This document shows positions 8,128 to 17,419 of a stretch of DNA of 64,000 nucleotides, piece after piece. The translations under genes were made by a program, and so were the position numbers. Each line of letters starts with the position of its first letter. The first letter of the stretch is position 1. The notes beneath the pieces are model-generated. The model was given only the letters and a program-made list of their open reading frames with translations. It was not told the origin of the DNA and searched no databases. This stretch comes from JAFDWR01 sp038216655 (GTDB lineage Bacteria > Armatimonadota > Fimbriimonadia > Fimbriimonadales > Fimbriimonadaceae): positions 186,001 through 250,000 of the forward strand of contig JBBQPZ010000001.1 in NCBI GenBank assembly GCA_038216655.1, given 5' to 3'.

Positions 8128-9671
8128 CCGGTCTGGGCCGGGCGCTCTATGGCGCGGCAATTGGTTCGCTGCTGACCCTAATCGCCCATCCCGCTTCTCG
8201 GCCTGTAATTCTCTCGCTCTGGCTCCAGCCCGCGACCGTCATCGGCCCCGCGACCCGCGCCTACGCGCAGTCTGAACTTCCCAGCCTCCCTACGCCCCAC
8301 TCCCTTGATGATGCCAGCCTGTGGGTGCAGAGCGGAGCTGATCGGGGAAGGAACGGCATTCGAACCACACCCGCCGAAATCAACAGCCTTCTCAAGGTCG
8401 TTCGCGCGGCATCCGAGGTGGATCAGGAAAACGCGTACTGGCTGCAAATGGCCGCTGTGTATCTGCACGAGCTGGGCCGGTCCGACGAAGCGCGAAAGTC
8501 GTGGATGCTCGCCGCCCGGTGTCGGACTTGGAACGATTACCAGTCAACCCGTCTCGTTGAGCTCAGACGCGGGCTCGAAAAGAGTTGCGGGACCAAGATG
8601 AGTTGGCAGTCCGTGATGACTTTCTACCAGCGCTCAGTCGACCCGGCCAACGCGATCGACACTTTTGCGCGGTGGTTGCTTCAAGGGAAGGGACTTTCGA
8701 AATCGGGTGATTTACAAGTGCGGTTGGCAACGATTGAGAATGCGAGTCTCATGGTTGACGGCTCCCGATCCATCGCTGTGGGAATGAGGGGCAGTTTGAT
8801 TTTCGATCAGGGGTGCGGCGTCGGAGGTGCCAACTCGGTTACCCGGGCTGCTCGATACCGCGCCCGCTATGCATTCAAGGCGGCAATTCAGAAGAACTTG
8901 GGGACGATTGAGGCAGAGCGGGCAGAGGTCCTCCTGCGTCATATCGAGGCTTGGAACGCCCTGACCTCGACGGACCCGGCAGTTGAGAATCCAAGGGAAG
9001 TCTTGCTCGGTTCCGCGCTCACCGGGTCCGTCCCCGGGATGTTTTTCGGGCTCGGGCTCTTAGGCCTTGCCCTCTACCTCGTAGGTTGGCTCGCCGGCTA
9101 CTGGCCCCGCTCTCCCATCGTGCGACTTGCGGTTCTCCTTAGCGCCGCGTTGCTGCTTGGAGGTCTCGCCTACCTGAAGATGGGTTTGCCCATCATCGGC
9201 CTATTGGTCGTGATCAGCATCTCTTTTCAAGCCTTTACGCCGGTCGAGGGTGATCGGCGTCAGCTCAAGAGACTCGGGAGCCTTTTCGAAATCGCGGTTA
9301 CGGTATTCGCCATTGTCCTCACCTCCGTTGTGGGCCTCCTCTTGGTCGGCGAAATTGCTGCTGGTGCATCGACGCTCTTGTACCTCGGAGTTCCAAATGA
9401 GTACCTGTTTGGGTCGACCACACTGGAAGGGATTGCGGTCATCATCCTTTGCCTGCTTCTCGTGATCCCCCCGGCATGGGCGGTCTCGCACCGCGTGAGT
9501 ACGGCTCAGGTCATCCGGCTGATGTTCAAGCGACTCGGGACGATCCTGGCTGCGGGATCGCTCTGCCTCGCAATCGTGTTGACGCCCATCAGCCTGATGC
9601 TCGATCGCGGTCTCTCCGAGAAGATGGACAAGCTCTTGGAGAACGAGCCCCTGTATTATGTTCAACCATGA
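8124..9671 (+). CDS. TPR-like polytopic membrane protein
   Basis: 515 residues from a GTG start that overlaps the anti-sigma stop. An N-terminal hydrophobic segment and a cleavage-like site (AYAQS) are followed by a ~230-residue extracytoplasmic region containing a TPR-like helix pair (AYWLQMAAVYLHELGRSDEA). Five to seven membrane helices fill residues ~300-505 (for example GMFFGLGLLGLALYLVGWLA and LEGIAVIILCLLLVIPPAWA). I do not recognise a family. Its place between an anti-sigma factor and glnD suggests a sensor or effector of the same signal, which is inference only. Its stop overlaps the glnD start (ATGA). Confidence 0.75.
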   Translation: MTGLGRALYGAAIGSLLTLIAHPASRPVILSLWLQPATVIGPATRAYAQSELPSLPTPHSLDDASLWVQSGADRGRNGIRTTPAEINSLLKVVRAASEVDQENAYWLQMAAVYLHELGRSDEARKSWMLAARCRTWNDYQSTRLVELRRGLEKSCGTKMSWQSVMTFYQRSVDPANAIDTFARWLLQGKGLSKSGDLQVRLATIENASLMVDGSRSIAVGMRGSLIFDQGCGVGGANSVTRAARYRARYAFKAAIQKNLGTIEAERAEVLLRHIEAWNALTSTDPAVENPREVLLGSALTGSVPGMFFGLGLLGLALYLVGWLAGYWPRSPIVRLAVLLSAALLLGGLAYLKMGLPIIGLLVVISISFQAFTPVEGDRRQLKRLGSLFEIAVTVFAIVLTSVVGLLLVGEIAAGASTLLYLGVPNEYLFGSTTLEGIAVIILCLLLVIPPAWAVSHRVSTAQVIRLMFKRLGTILAAGSLCLAIVLTPISLMLDRGLSEKMDKLLENEPLYYVQP

Positions 9672-12037
9672 ACGTCGCGTTGCCGCCGCAAATTGAGGCT
9701 CTCACCTCGCAACGCACGGATCTTATCGCCAGCCTCAGGACGCGGCCCCGCGGCCTTAGCTGGTGTGCGGAGAACACCGCGATCGTGGATGCGGTGGTGG
9801 CAGCCGTGGCGAGTTCGGTCTGCGACGGAGAACTTCCCTTCTGCGTGGTCGCCGTGGGCGGCTACGGGCGCAACGAGTTGAGCCCTTACTCCGATGTCGA
9901 TCTCGCCGTCGTCCCGGCCCAAGAAGACCCCGCCCTTCTGGATCCCGCCGTACGCGCCTTCTTCCGGACCATGGGGGAGGCCGCACGGGTTCTCCAACTT
10001 GATTTGGGCTACTCCTTCCTCCTGATTTCGGACATCCCCGGCCTCGATGGCAAGAGTCGAACCGGTTTGCTTGACAGCCGTCTGGTTGCAGGGCCGGCGG
10101 AGACGTACGGCGTCTTGTCGGATGCCCTCGCCGAGACGATGCCGCCCGGTGAGTTCATTCTGGAGAAAATCCGGGAACGTGAAGAAGCCTTCCGCCGGTA
10201 CCACGACACCCCCCTTGTCGTCGAGCCGCACCTGAAAGAAGGCGCGGGTGGGCTGCGGTGTTTCCAGACCGCGAGTTGGCTCGGGATGGCGATCGGGCAG
10301 CAAGCTCTCCGCAAGACGCGATCTTACTCGTACGTCACCCGAGTACGGAACCTGCTCCACGCCCATGTCGAGCGGAAGAACGACCACCTAACCCGAGTTC
10401 GGCGAGATGAGCTTGCCGAAGCCTACGGGCTTGATCCCTACGAACTGTCCTCGACTCTGTGTAAGGCGAGTCTCGAACTGCATCGAGCGTATGGCCGGGC
10501 GAAGGACTCGATCCAGGAAGCGCGGTTCGTGCTTGCCAAGGGCGTCTACGCCGCTCGTGGCGAGGTTCGCATCCAGCGTGACGCGGATGCAGGAGAAGCG
10601 GCGGCTGGCATTGCGATCGCGACCGACCTCGGGCTCCGAGTTGAAGATCTGCAGACCAGCGCCGGGGACACCCTGTCCGGAAGCGCGGCGGCCTTCTCGC
10701 TGTCCCATGGCGAGGCGACCGTAAGGAACCTTGATCGAGCCGGGCTGCTGGAGCGCTTGGTGCCTGAACTGACCGCCTGCCGGACGCTCGTCTCGCGCGA
10801 CAACGTCCACGTCTACACGGTTTTCGAGCACAGCTTGCGGGTGATTCGGGCGCTCGATTCGCTCCAGCCCGGAACTTCGCTCGGTAACTTGATGGACTCC
10901 ATCACGAGCCTTCAGCCCCTCTACATCGCGGCACTGCTCCACGATGTCGGAAAGATCGATCCGGATCGCTCGCATTCCGAAGTCGGCGCGGAGATGGCAC
11001 GGTGTGCGTGCATCCGCTGGGGCCTAGGAGGAGAGTTCGTCTCCCTTGTGGAGTGGCTGGTGAAGGAGCACCTGACCATGGCAAGGTTCATCCGCCTGCG
11101 TGATATCGAGAACCCGGAGACGGTTCGAGAGTTCGCCGCCATCGTCCAGACTCCCGAGCGGCTCGATCTCCTCACGCTGCTGACCTGGGCAGACGTCAAC
11201 GCAGTGTCTGCCTCCGCGTGGACACAGGCGCAGGAGACGTTCCTTCGGACGCTACACGAAGCCACGACGGCGGTGCTACACGAAGGTTCGCCCCCTGAGG
11301 CGGACGCCCCGACCTATCGCCAGCGAATTGCGCGTCAGTTCCGAGGTGCCGACGTCGACGAGGCAAAGGTCCAGGAGTTCATCGACAGCCTGCCTGCGCA
11401 CTATCTCTCAAGCACCTCGCCCGCGTTGGCCCGTCTGCACTACCATCTCGCCGAGAAGGCGAAGGGCGGGGAGACAATCGTGGATGTCCATGCCCTGCCC
11501 GAGCTGGGAGCTACCGAGTTCACGATCTGTTGCCAGGACGCCCCTGCCCTTCTAAGCCGGCTGCTAGGCGTTTTGTACGCGTACGACCTCACCCTGCTTG
11601 GCGTGAGAGCCTCGACCACCCAGAGCGAGCCTCCGGTCGCTCTGGACGTACTGACCGCCAGCTTCGGCGGACGCGTCGTCCCCTCGGCCACGGCCGCCCA
11701 GGTCGCCAACGCCTTGACCGCGGTGATCGAGGCGCGTCAGGATCCCCGTGAGATCCTCGTCGCGAGGGGCAAGAACCCGGACCGCATTCAGCGTGCCTTC
11801 AGCTACACGTTCGTTAAGGGGACACCGGCGGTCGTCGAGATCCGCGCTCCCCGGGGGCGCGGCATGCCGTACCGCTTCTCCCACCGATTCTCGGAGCTGG
11901 GATGGAACATCCTCGCCGCGCGGGTTGGGCAGTGGGCGGATAGCGCCGCCGCCGCCTTCTATCTCGTTGGGCCCGAGGGCCGTGCGCTGACCGAAGAGGA
12001 AGTCGCCCAGTGTCTGAAGGATCCGGTGGCTGGTTGA
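9668..12037 (+). CDS. glnD: [Protein-PII] uridylyltransferase/uridylyl-removing enzyme
   Basis: 789 residues in the full GlnD order. The nucleotidyltransferase site is GGYGRNELSPYSDVD (residues 64-78). A PII-uridylyltransferase central segment follows (PHLKEGAGGLRCFQ). An HD phosphohydrolase domain has His425-Asp426 in LLHDVGKIDPDRSHSEVG. Two C-terminal ACT domains lie near ~617-690 and ~715-785. GlnD modifies PII in response to glutamine. The frame is open for 73 codons upstream, but ATG at 9668 overlaps the previous stop and gives the family N-terminus. Placement in an ECF sigma operon, away from glnB/glnA or amtB, is unusual. Confidence 0.93.
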   Translation: MNVALPPQIEALTSQRTDLIASLRTRPRGLSWCAENTAIVDAVVAAVASSVCDGELPFCVVAVGGYGRNELSPYSDVDLAVVPAQEDPALLDPAVRAFFRTMGEAARVLQLDLGYSFLLISDIPGLDGKSRTGLLDSRLVAGPAETYGVLSDALAETMPPGEFILEKIREREEAFRRYHDTPLVVEPHLKEGAGGLRCFQTASWLGMAIGQQALRKTRSYSYVTRVRNLLHAHVERKNDHLTRVRRDELAEAYGLDPYELSSTLCKASLELHRAYGRAKDSIQEARFVLAKGVYAARGEVRIQRDADAGEAAAGIAIATDLGLRVEDLQTSAGDTLSGSAAAFSLSHGEATVRNLDRAGLLERLVPELTACRTLVSRDNVHVYTVFEHSLRVIRALDSLQPGTSLGNLMDSITSLQPLYIAALLHDVGKIDPDRSHSEVGAEMARCACIRWGLGGEFVSLVEWLVKEHLTMARFIRLRDIENPETVREFAAIVQTPERLDLLTLLTWADVNAVSASAWTQAQETFLRTLHEATTAVLHEGSPPEADAPTYRQRIARQFRGADVDEAKVQEFIDSLPAHYLSSTSPALARLHYHLAEKAKGGETIVDVHALPELGATEFTICCQDAPALLSRLLGVLYAYDLTLLGVRASTTQSEPPVALDVLTASFGGRVVPSATAAQVANALTAVIEARQDPREILVARGKNPDRIQRAFSYTFVKGTPAVVEIRAPRGRGMPYRFSHRFSELGWNILAARVGQWADSAAAAFYLVGPEGRALTEEEVAQCLKDPVAG

Positions 12038-12825
12038 TCCTGCGGAAGCAGCGGGCGCTCTTTACGATCTACCTCAAGGAGTGCGTGGCCTATCCTGCCG
12101 CCAGCTTCATTTGGGTTCTCGCCGACGCCCAATCCGCGCTCATCCTCCCCGCGGTATGGCTTGCCGCCGCTCCGAACGGAGTTGCCGGCTTGGACCGCGG
12201 GCAATTGGTCAGCTATTACCTCGTCTCGATGGTGCTAGCCCAGTTCATCACCTGCCACTTGATGTGGGACATCGCCTTTGATATTCGCGAGGGTGACTTC
12301 AGCGCGCAGCTCATCCGACCGATCAGTTTCTTCCGCCTCAACTTGGCTCGGAATCTGAGCTGGCGGGTCGCCAAGCTGTTTCTCTTTCTCCCCCTTGGCT
12401 TGCTCGCTTTCGGGCTGTATGCCTACAAGGGCGCGACCGCACCGGTCTTCTTCTCGTGGGAAGCCGTCGCCGCCATTCTCCTCGCCCAAGTCTTGAGCTT
12501 CTTCGCCGCATGCTGCGTGGCTCTTGTGACGCTCTGGACCACCGAGTTTGTCAGCATCCTGCGGCTCTACTACATCCCCGAGCAGTTCCTAAGTGGCCGA
12601 CTCTTGCCGTTGGCGACGCTCCCCTTCTGGGCACAGGGCGTGGCGCGATGGTCGCATTTCCGTCTGACCAACGCGTTCCCGGCGGAGATACTCTTGGGCC
12701 GGGTTTCGAGTTTCGAGACTCGCCTTGGTCTGATTGCTCAGCTTGTCTGGATTCTGTTCTTCTGGGCGCTCGCGGGGCTGATGCTCCGACGGGGGCTACG
12801 ACGCTATACCGGCGTGGGGATGTAA
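12010..12825 (+). CDS. ABC-2 family transporter permease
   Basis: 271 residues with about six membrane helices (for example AAILLAQVLSFFAACCVALV). It has the characteristic DIAFDIREGDFSAQLIRPIS segment of the DUF990/ABC-2 permease family, where LIRP/LLRP follows a cytoplasmic loop. These permeases work with a separate ATPase and usually a second permease, and neither is present here, so its partners must be encoded elsewhere. The GTG at 12010 is preceded by GAGGAAG and overlaps the end of glnD by 28 bases. It is the last gene of the sigma-factor operon. Confidence 0.85.
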   Translation: MSEGSGGWLILRKQRALFTIYLKECVAYPAASFIWVLADAQSALILPAVWLAAAPNGVAGLDRGQLVSYYLVSMVLAQFITCHLMWDIAFDIREGDFSAQLIRPISFFRLNLARNLSWRVAKLFLFLPLGLLAFGLYAYKGATAPVFFSWEAVAAILLAQVLSFFAACCVALVTLWTTEFVSILRLYYIPEQFLSGRLLPLATLPFWAQGVARWSHFRLTNAFPAEILLGRVSSFETRLGLIAQLVWILFFWALAGLMLRRGLRRYTGVGM

Positions 12826-13202
12826 CTCAGAATTCCTGGCAAGTGGGAATTCCCGCATACATCGGCGGATCTCAAGTGGTCTGGCATACTCATCCTCTCC
12901 TTAGCCTTCCGGCTTGCGAGCTGATGATGATGAACTCCCCTTAGGGTTCGTGTCGTCATCACCTGTTTTTGCGCCCGCTGTCGGTGTCAATTGAGGGCAT
13001 GGACTTGGGAGACAAGCGGGAGTCGGTGACGGTCAGGTTCCTCCACTGCGCCGCATTCGAAGTTTGTTCCCGACTACGAGCGGGTGGGCGGCTTCGGTCG
13101 GAATGACAGTCCAGTATTCTATGTTTCTAGGGAGGGACGGAAGTCAACTGGGATGCGGCAAATTGCTCGGAATCGCCGGTGGGAAAACCTGCGTTACTCG
13201 AG
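12826..13202 (+). other. 377-bp convergent intergenic region without a clear gene
   Basis: A 7-base inverted repeat, GAATTCC (12830-12836) and GGAATTC (12846-12852), follows the permease stop but has no T-run. An imperfect pair CCCGCTGTC (12974-12982) and GACAAGCGGG (13011-13020) lies further on. From about 13035 to 13206 one plus-strand frame is open for ~52 codons with a protein-like composition but no plausible start codon. It could be a decayed gene end. I call no gene here. Confidence 0.5.
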
Positions 13203-14774
13203 TTAGCCCTTCCCGTCAATGTGCAGGGTCTTCTCGTGGGTGTAGATCGCCGTTCCCTTTGGCGCACCCTTTGGCTTCCGGACGTAGCGACGGAGCGTGT
13301 AGTCCACCGGCACGTACCCACCGTGTTTGCTAGGGCTGTTCTGCACCGCGATTCTGGCCGCATACTCAAGCGTCTCGCGCTGAACCTTCTCTGGATTCCC
13401 GCGGGTGAGGATCACCACGTGAGCCGAAGTCTGACCCCGGACGTGGAGCCACCAATCGCTTGGCTTGGCCACGCGAAGATATAGATACTCGTTTGCCTCG
13501 GCGTTCTCTCCGTAGAGGATGGTCCAGTTCCCTGGCCCAAGCGTCTCGCGAACCCGATGTCCCTCGAACGGTCGTTCTTCTTTCTTCTTGGTGGGGAGAA
13601 GCTGCTGGTGGAGCCACTTTCTCTCCCGCGCCTGGGCTTGCAGTTCTCGGAGTTTGTCGAGACGAGGCTCCTCCTCGATCTTCGCCCTTAGCACGATCAG
13701 CATCTCTCGGTCGTCCGAGAGTCGCGTCACCTGCTCGCGAACCACGCCGAGACGACCCTTGGCCCGCTTGGCTCGGTCGAAGTACGTGTTCGAATTCGCC
13801 CGCCAATCCAGTTCGGGATTGAGCTTGATGACGATTTCGGAACCGTCGTAGTCCACTGCCGTCAGCAAGGAAGCGCCCTCGGCCAGAATTGCGCCGTAGG
13901 CGAGAATCAGCTCGCCGTACCGCTGCCAGACCGGTGCCTTACCTCCTGCCTCTTCTGCCTCGTGAAGGTCGCGTAGAGCGACGTCTCGGGCCAGGATCAC
14001 CCGATCGAGCTGGCTGAGCAGCGAACCGCGTAGCGCGTCTGCCTCGGCGGCGGGGATCGCTTGGATGTAGTGCTGTTCGAGCGCGATCGAGATCGACTCC
14101 CGTTCGAACTCCTTCACCCCCAAATCGGCGACGGACAAGGGATACGCTCCGTTGCCCGGGGAGATGTACGCCCCGAACTGACCCGTCTCCAGGGCTTGCT
14201 CCGCTTCCTGCCGAGCCGAAGGGCGGGCCACGATCAGCTTCTTCAGAAAGGGCGAGTCGTATAACGCCACAGGATCGCCGCTATGGGTGGGAGGAAGCTC
14301 GTAGGGATGTCCGGCCATCAGCGTACGCTGGGACTTGGCCCTACCTACGTGCTTGGCCGAGGAGATTACCAGCCCGGTTTCGTCCACAAGGATCAAATTC
14401 GAGTGCTTCCCCATGATCTCGGCGATCACGCGGTGCTCGCCGCTAGGATGGAGCACAACAATCTCCAGGATGCGATCTCCGGCGATTTGGACGACGCTGG
14501 CAATTCGGCCCCCTTCGATCCGCGCGCGGAGCGCTTCGAGGAAGCCAGGGGGTTTGGTGAGGGTCCCGGGGCGACGGGTCACGAAGTGTGCCCGAGCAAA
14601 AACCGCATGACAGGAAAGCAGGAGAAAGCCCTCCCTACCGTTCGCATAAATGCTCAGCCCGACGGTGTTCTCGTCGGGCTGAACGATGCGCTGGACCTTC
14701 CCGTCCACGAACTCCTGCGCTTCGGCCACAACCGCGGCGAGGGTGAGCGCGTCGAACGGGATCTTTACCGACAT
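13203..14774 (-). CDS. NFACT family protein (RqcH/Rqc2 homologue)
   Basis: 523 residues. The NFACT-N domain starts MSVKIPFDALTLAAVVAEAQ and includes LEALRARIEGGRI and GDRILEI; Asp100-Arg101 correspond in position to the Asp-Arg pair that RqcH needs to bind tRNA. A coiled-coil middle (~300-400) is followed by the NFACT-R domain (WWLHVRGQTSAHVVI, SKHGGYVPVDYT). The family binds stalled 50S-peptidyl-tRNA and adds alanine tails; older names include fibronectin-binding protein. ATG at 14774 shares one base with the phosphorylase stop (TAATG), so the two are coupled. 21 open upstream codons belong to the phosphorylase in another frame. Confidence 0.9.
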   Translation of the reverse strand: MSVKIPFDALTLAAVVAEAQEFVDGKVQRIVQPDENTVGLSIYANGREGFLLLSCHAVFARAHFVTRRPGTLTKPPGFLEALRARIEGGRIASVVQIAGDRILEIVVLHPSGEHRVIAEIMGKHSNLILVDETGLVISSAKHVGRAKSQRTLMAGHPYELPPTHSGDPVALYDSPFLKKLIVARPSARQEAEQALETGQFGAYISPGNGAYPLSVADLGVKEFERESISIALEQHYIQAIPAAEADALRGSLLSQLDRVILARDVALRDLHEAEEAGGKAPVWQRYGELILAYGAILAEGASLLTAVDYDGSEIVIKLNPELDWRANSNTYFDRAKRAKGRLGVVREQVTRLSDDREMLIVLRAKIEEEPRLDKLRELQAQARERKWLHQQLLPTKKKEERPFEGHRVRETLGPGNWTILYGENAEANEYLYLRVAKPSDWWLHVRGQTSAHVVILTRGNPEKVQRETLEYAARIAVQNSPSKHGGYVPVDYTLRRYVRKPKGAPKGTAIYTHEKTLHIDGKG

Positions 14775-17347
14775 TAGCCGGAAGTTTCCCACGAAACGAG
14801 CGGAAGCTCGCTCGGGACACTGATGTGATCGTGCCACGGCACGATTCGCACGGTGTAACCCTGGTGACCCGGTCGTAAAGCGGCGATCTCACCGGCAAAG
14901 GTGTACTTCCCGTCGGCTTGCTTCACGAAGGCCAGATCGTGACTCTCGGTGTTGATCAGCTCACGGTTCGGACCGATCTTGCCGACAATGGCCTGGACCC
15001 GCACATCCTCAGGAGTTAGCGCCCCGAGATGCACTTCGGTGTTCACATGGATCCGTTGACCGAGAGCGCTGGTTCGGCCGGCGTCATCCCAAACGTGGGC
15101 GACCCGCACGTCCCGCCAAGCGCCCTGGATCTTCTCGCGCCAACTGAGCGCCTGGCGTGCCTCGTGAAGGTCGTCCTTCTTGAGAACGGAGTAGGCGTGC
15201 GAAGCGGGCATGTAGCACTCCTCGGTGTACTGGCGAACCATGCGGTGGGTCGAGAAGAACGGCGCGAGCCGTGCGATCGACTGCTTCATCATCGCGATCC
15301 ACTGGGTCGGCAAACCGTTGTCCACGCGGTGGTAGAACTTCGGCGCGATCTCGCGCTCGAGCAGGTTGTACAGTGACCGGCTATCGAGCCAGTCCTGCTG
15401 TCCGATGTCGGCCAATTCACTTCGGTCGCCGATGGCAAATCCGAGGTTGGAGTCGTAAGCCTCGTCCCACCAGCCATCGAGGATCGAGCAGTTGAGTCCG
15501 CCGTTAGGCACTACCTTCATGCCGCTCGTTCCGCTGGCTTCCATCGGACGGCGTGGGTTGTTCAGCCACAGATCGACGCCCTGCACGAGGTGGCGGGCTA
15601 CTTCCATGTCGTAGTCCTCAAGAAACACCATCCGCATGCGCCCACCCTCTTGGTTGATGAAGTGCACCAGCTCCTTGATGAGTTGCTTGCCTCCATCGTC
15701 GCGGGGATGGCTCTTGCCGGAGATCACGATCTGGATTGGCCTTTCCGAGTGATTGAGGAGCGCGAGAAGGCGTTCCTTCTCCATGAGCATCAGCGATGCC
15801 CGCTTGTAGGTGGCGAAGCGACGGGCGAACCCGATCGTCAGGATGCGTGGGTCGAGGATATTGCCGATAAGGCCAAACTCAGGCCGACCCATGTTGCGCC
15901 GCTCGAGATCGTTCTGGAGTCTCGCTCGGATAAATCGAACCAGGGTGCCGCGAGAGTCCTCGCGGGCCAGCCAAAGCTCACGATCGGGAATATTGTGGAC
16001 CCCCTTCCAGCTCTCGGGAAGGCCAGGGTTCTTTCGCCACTCTTCGCCGAGATGCTCGTCGAACAGCTTTGTGAACCGGCGACCGATCCACGTCATGGTG
16101 TGGACGCCGTTGGTGACCGCGCTGATCGGCACTTCGTCCTCCGGGAATCCTTCCCATCGGCTCGCAAACATGCCTCGGGTGACCGCCGCGTGCAGCATCG
16201 CCACGCCGTTGACGTGGTTCGCATTTTCCATCGCGAGAACCGCCATGTTGAAAGGGTCCTGCGAGTTGTCGGGATCCATGCGCCCTAGGCGGAGGAAGTC
16301 AGGGAACGCGAGTCCGGTCGCCATGACCGCCTTGCCGACGTACTTCTGAAGCAGCTCCTGAGAGAAGATATCGAACCCGGCGGGAACTGGCGTGTGGGTC
16401 GTGAATACATTGCCGTTGACGACGACCTGGCGGGCGGTGCGGAAATCGCAACCCTCGTCGAGCATGAACTGGCGAATGCGCTCCAGGGAAAGGAACGCGG
16501 CGTGTCCTTCGTTCATGTGGCAGACGGTCGGCTTGATTCCTAGGGCGCGGAGCGCTCGCATCCCTCCGATGCCCAGAATCATTTCCTGCCGAATCCGCAT
16601 CTCTTCGTCGCCGCCGTAGAGCGTATCGGTGATCGTCTGGTCACCCGGGGCGTTTTCGAGGACGTTCGAGTCGAGTAGGTAGAGCGCGACACGGCCGATA
16701 TCGGCGCGCCAAATTTGGCAGTTGACGGTGCGGTCGGGCAACTCCACTTCGACACGTAGGGGCTGGTCGTCCTCGCCGCGCGTCAGGGTCAGCGGCATCT
16801 CGTAAAAGTCGTATTGCGGATAGACCTCTTCCTGCCACCCGTCCATCGATAGGCGTTGGCGGAAGTAACCCCGGTTATAAAGGAGGCCGACGGCAACGAG
16901 CGGCACGCCGAGGTCGCTGGCGGCTTTGAGGTGGTCTCCGGCGAGGATCCCGAGGCCACCCGAATAGATGGGCAATCCTTCGTTGATGCCGAACTCCGCG
17001 CAGAAATAGGCGATCTTCGTTGTCTCGGACTCTCCAGGGAAAGCCTCTTGGAACCAGGTCTTGCCGTCGAGATAGGCTTGAAGTTCGGTCGCGAGCTTGG
17101 TGGATCGCGCGACGAATCCCTCGTCCCCTTCAAGCTTGTCCAGCTTTTCCTTCGAGAGACTGTGAAGGAATGCCACGGGGTTGTGGCCGCTGCCATCCCA
17201 CAACTCGCGATCGATGGATCGAAAAAGGTCCCGCGTCGGCGCATGCCAGCTCCAATGAAAATTGCGCGCCAGCTTAACGAGGGGCTGCAGGCGCTCCGGC
17301 AAAGCGGAAACGACTTCGAAGGCATGCGAAAACTTGGGATGCTTCAT
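14774..17347 (-). CDS. glgP: Alpha-glucan (glycogen) phosphorylase
   Basis: 857 residues. The N-terminal ~100-residue DUF3417-type region (LVKLARNFHWSWHAPTRDLF) marks the bacterial/archaeal alpha-glucan phosphorylase branch of GT35. Catalytic-domain motifs include ICAEFG-like YFCAEFGINEGLPIYSGGLG and the PLP-lysine segment EASGTSGMKVVPNGGLN, where Lys binds the cofactor. The enzyme releases glucose-1-phosphate from glucan ends. A ~120-residue C-terminal extension after the core is present, as in Thermotoga-type enzymes. It is divergent from livF (72-bp gap) and shares one base with the NFACT gene downstream. Confidence 0.95.
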   Translation of the reverse strand: MKHPKFSHAFEVVSALPERLQPLVKLARNFHWSWHAPTRDLFRSIDRELWDGSGHNPVAFLHSLSKEKLDKLEGDEGFVARSTKLATELQAYLDGKTWFQEAFPGESETTKIAYFCAEFGINEGLPIYSGGLGILAGDHLKAASDLGVPLVAVGLLYNRGYFRQRLSMDGWQEEVYPQYDFYEMPLTLTRGEDDQPLRVEVELPDRTVNCQIWRADIGRVALYLLDSNVLENAPGDQTITDTLYGGDEEMRIRQEMILGIGGMRALRALGIKPTVCHMNEGHAAFLSLERIRQFMLDEGCDFRTARQVVVNGNVFTTHTPVPAGFDIFSQELLQKYVGKAVMATGLAFPDFLRLGRMDPDNSQDPFNMAVLAMENANHVNGVAMLHAAVTRGMFASRWEGFPEDEVPISAVTNGVHTMTWIGRRFTKLFDEHLGEEWRKNPGLPESWKGVHNIPDRELWLAREDSRGTLVRFIRARLQNDLERRNMGRPEFGLIGNILDPRILTIGFARRFATYKRASLMLMEKERLLALLNHSERPIQIVISGKSHPRDDGGKQLIKELVHFINQEGGRMRMVFLEDYDMEVARHLVQGVDLWLNNPRRPMEASGTSGMKVVPNGGLNCSILDGWWDEAYDSNLGFAIGDRSELADIGQQDWLDSRSLYNLLEREIAPKFYHRVDNGLPTQWIAMMKQSIARLAPFFSTHRMVRQYTEECYMPASHAYSVLKKDDLHEARQALSWREKIQGAWRDVRVAHVWDDAGRTSALGQRIHVNTEVHLGALTPEDVRVQAIVGKIGPNRELINTESHDLAFVKQADGKYTFAGEIAALRPGHQGYTVRIVPWHDHISVPSELPLVSWETSG

Positions 17348-17419
17348 AGGGAACCTGGTAAGAATTGTAGGCCATTGAAGCCGTCAGCCGCAGGACGACA
17401 TCGGGTAAACAGCCTCCCA

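Noticed and set aside
16856..17419. N-terminal extension of livF
   Set aside because: Antisense to glgP; LivF proteins begin at the chosen ATG.
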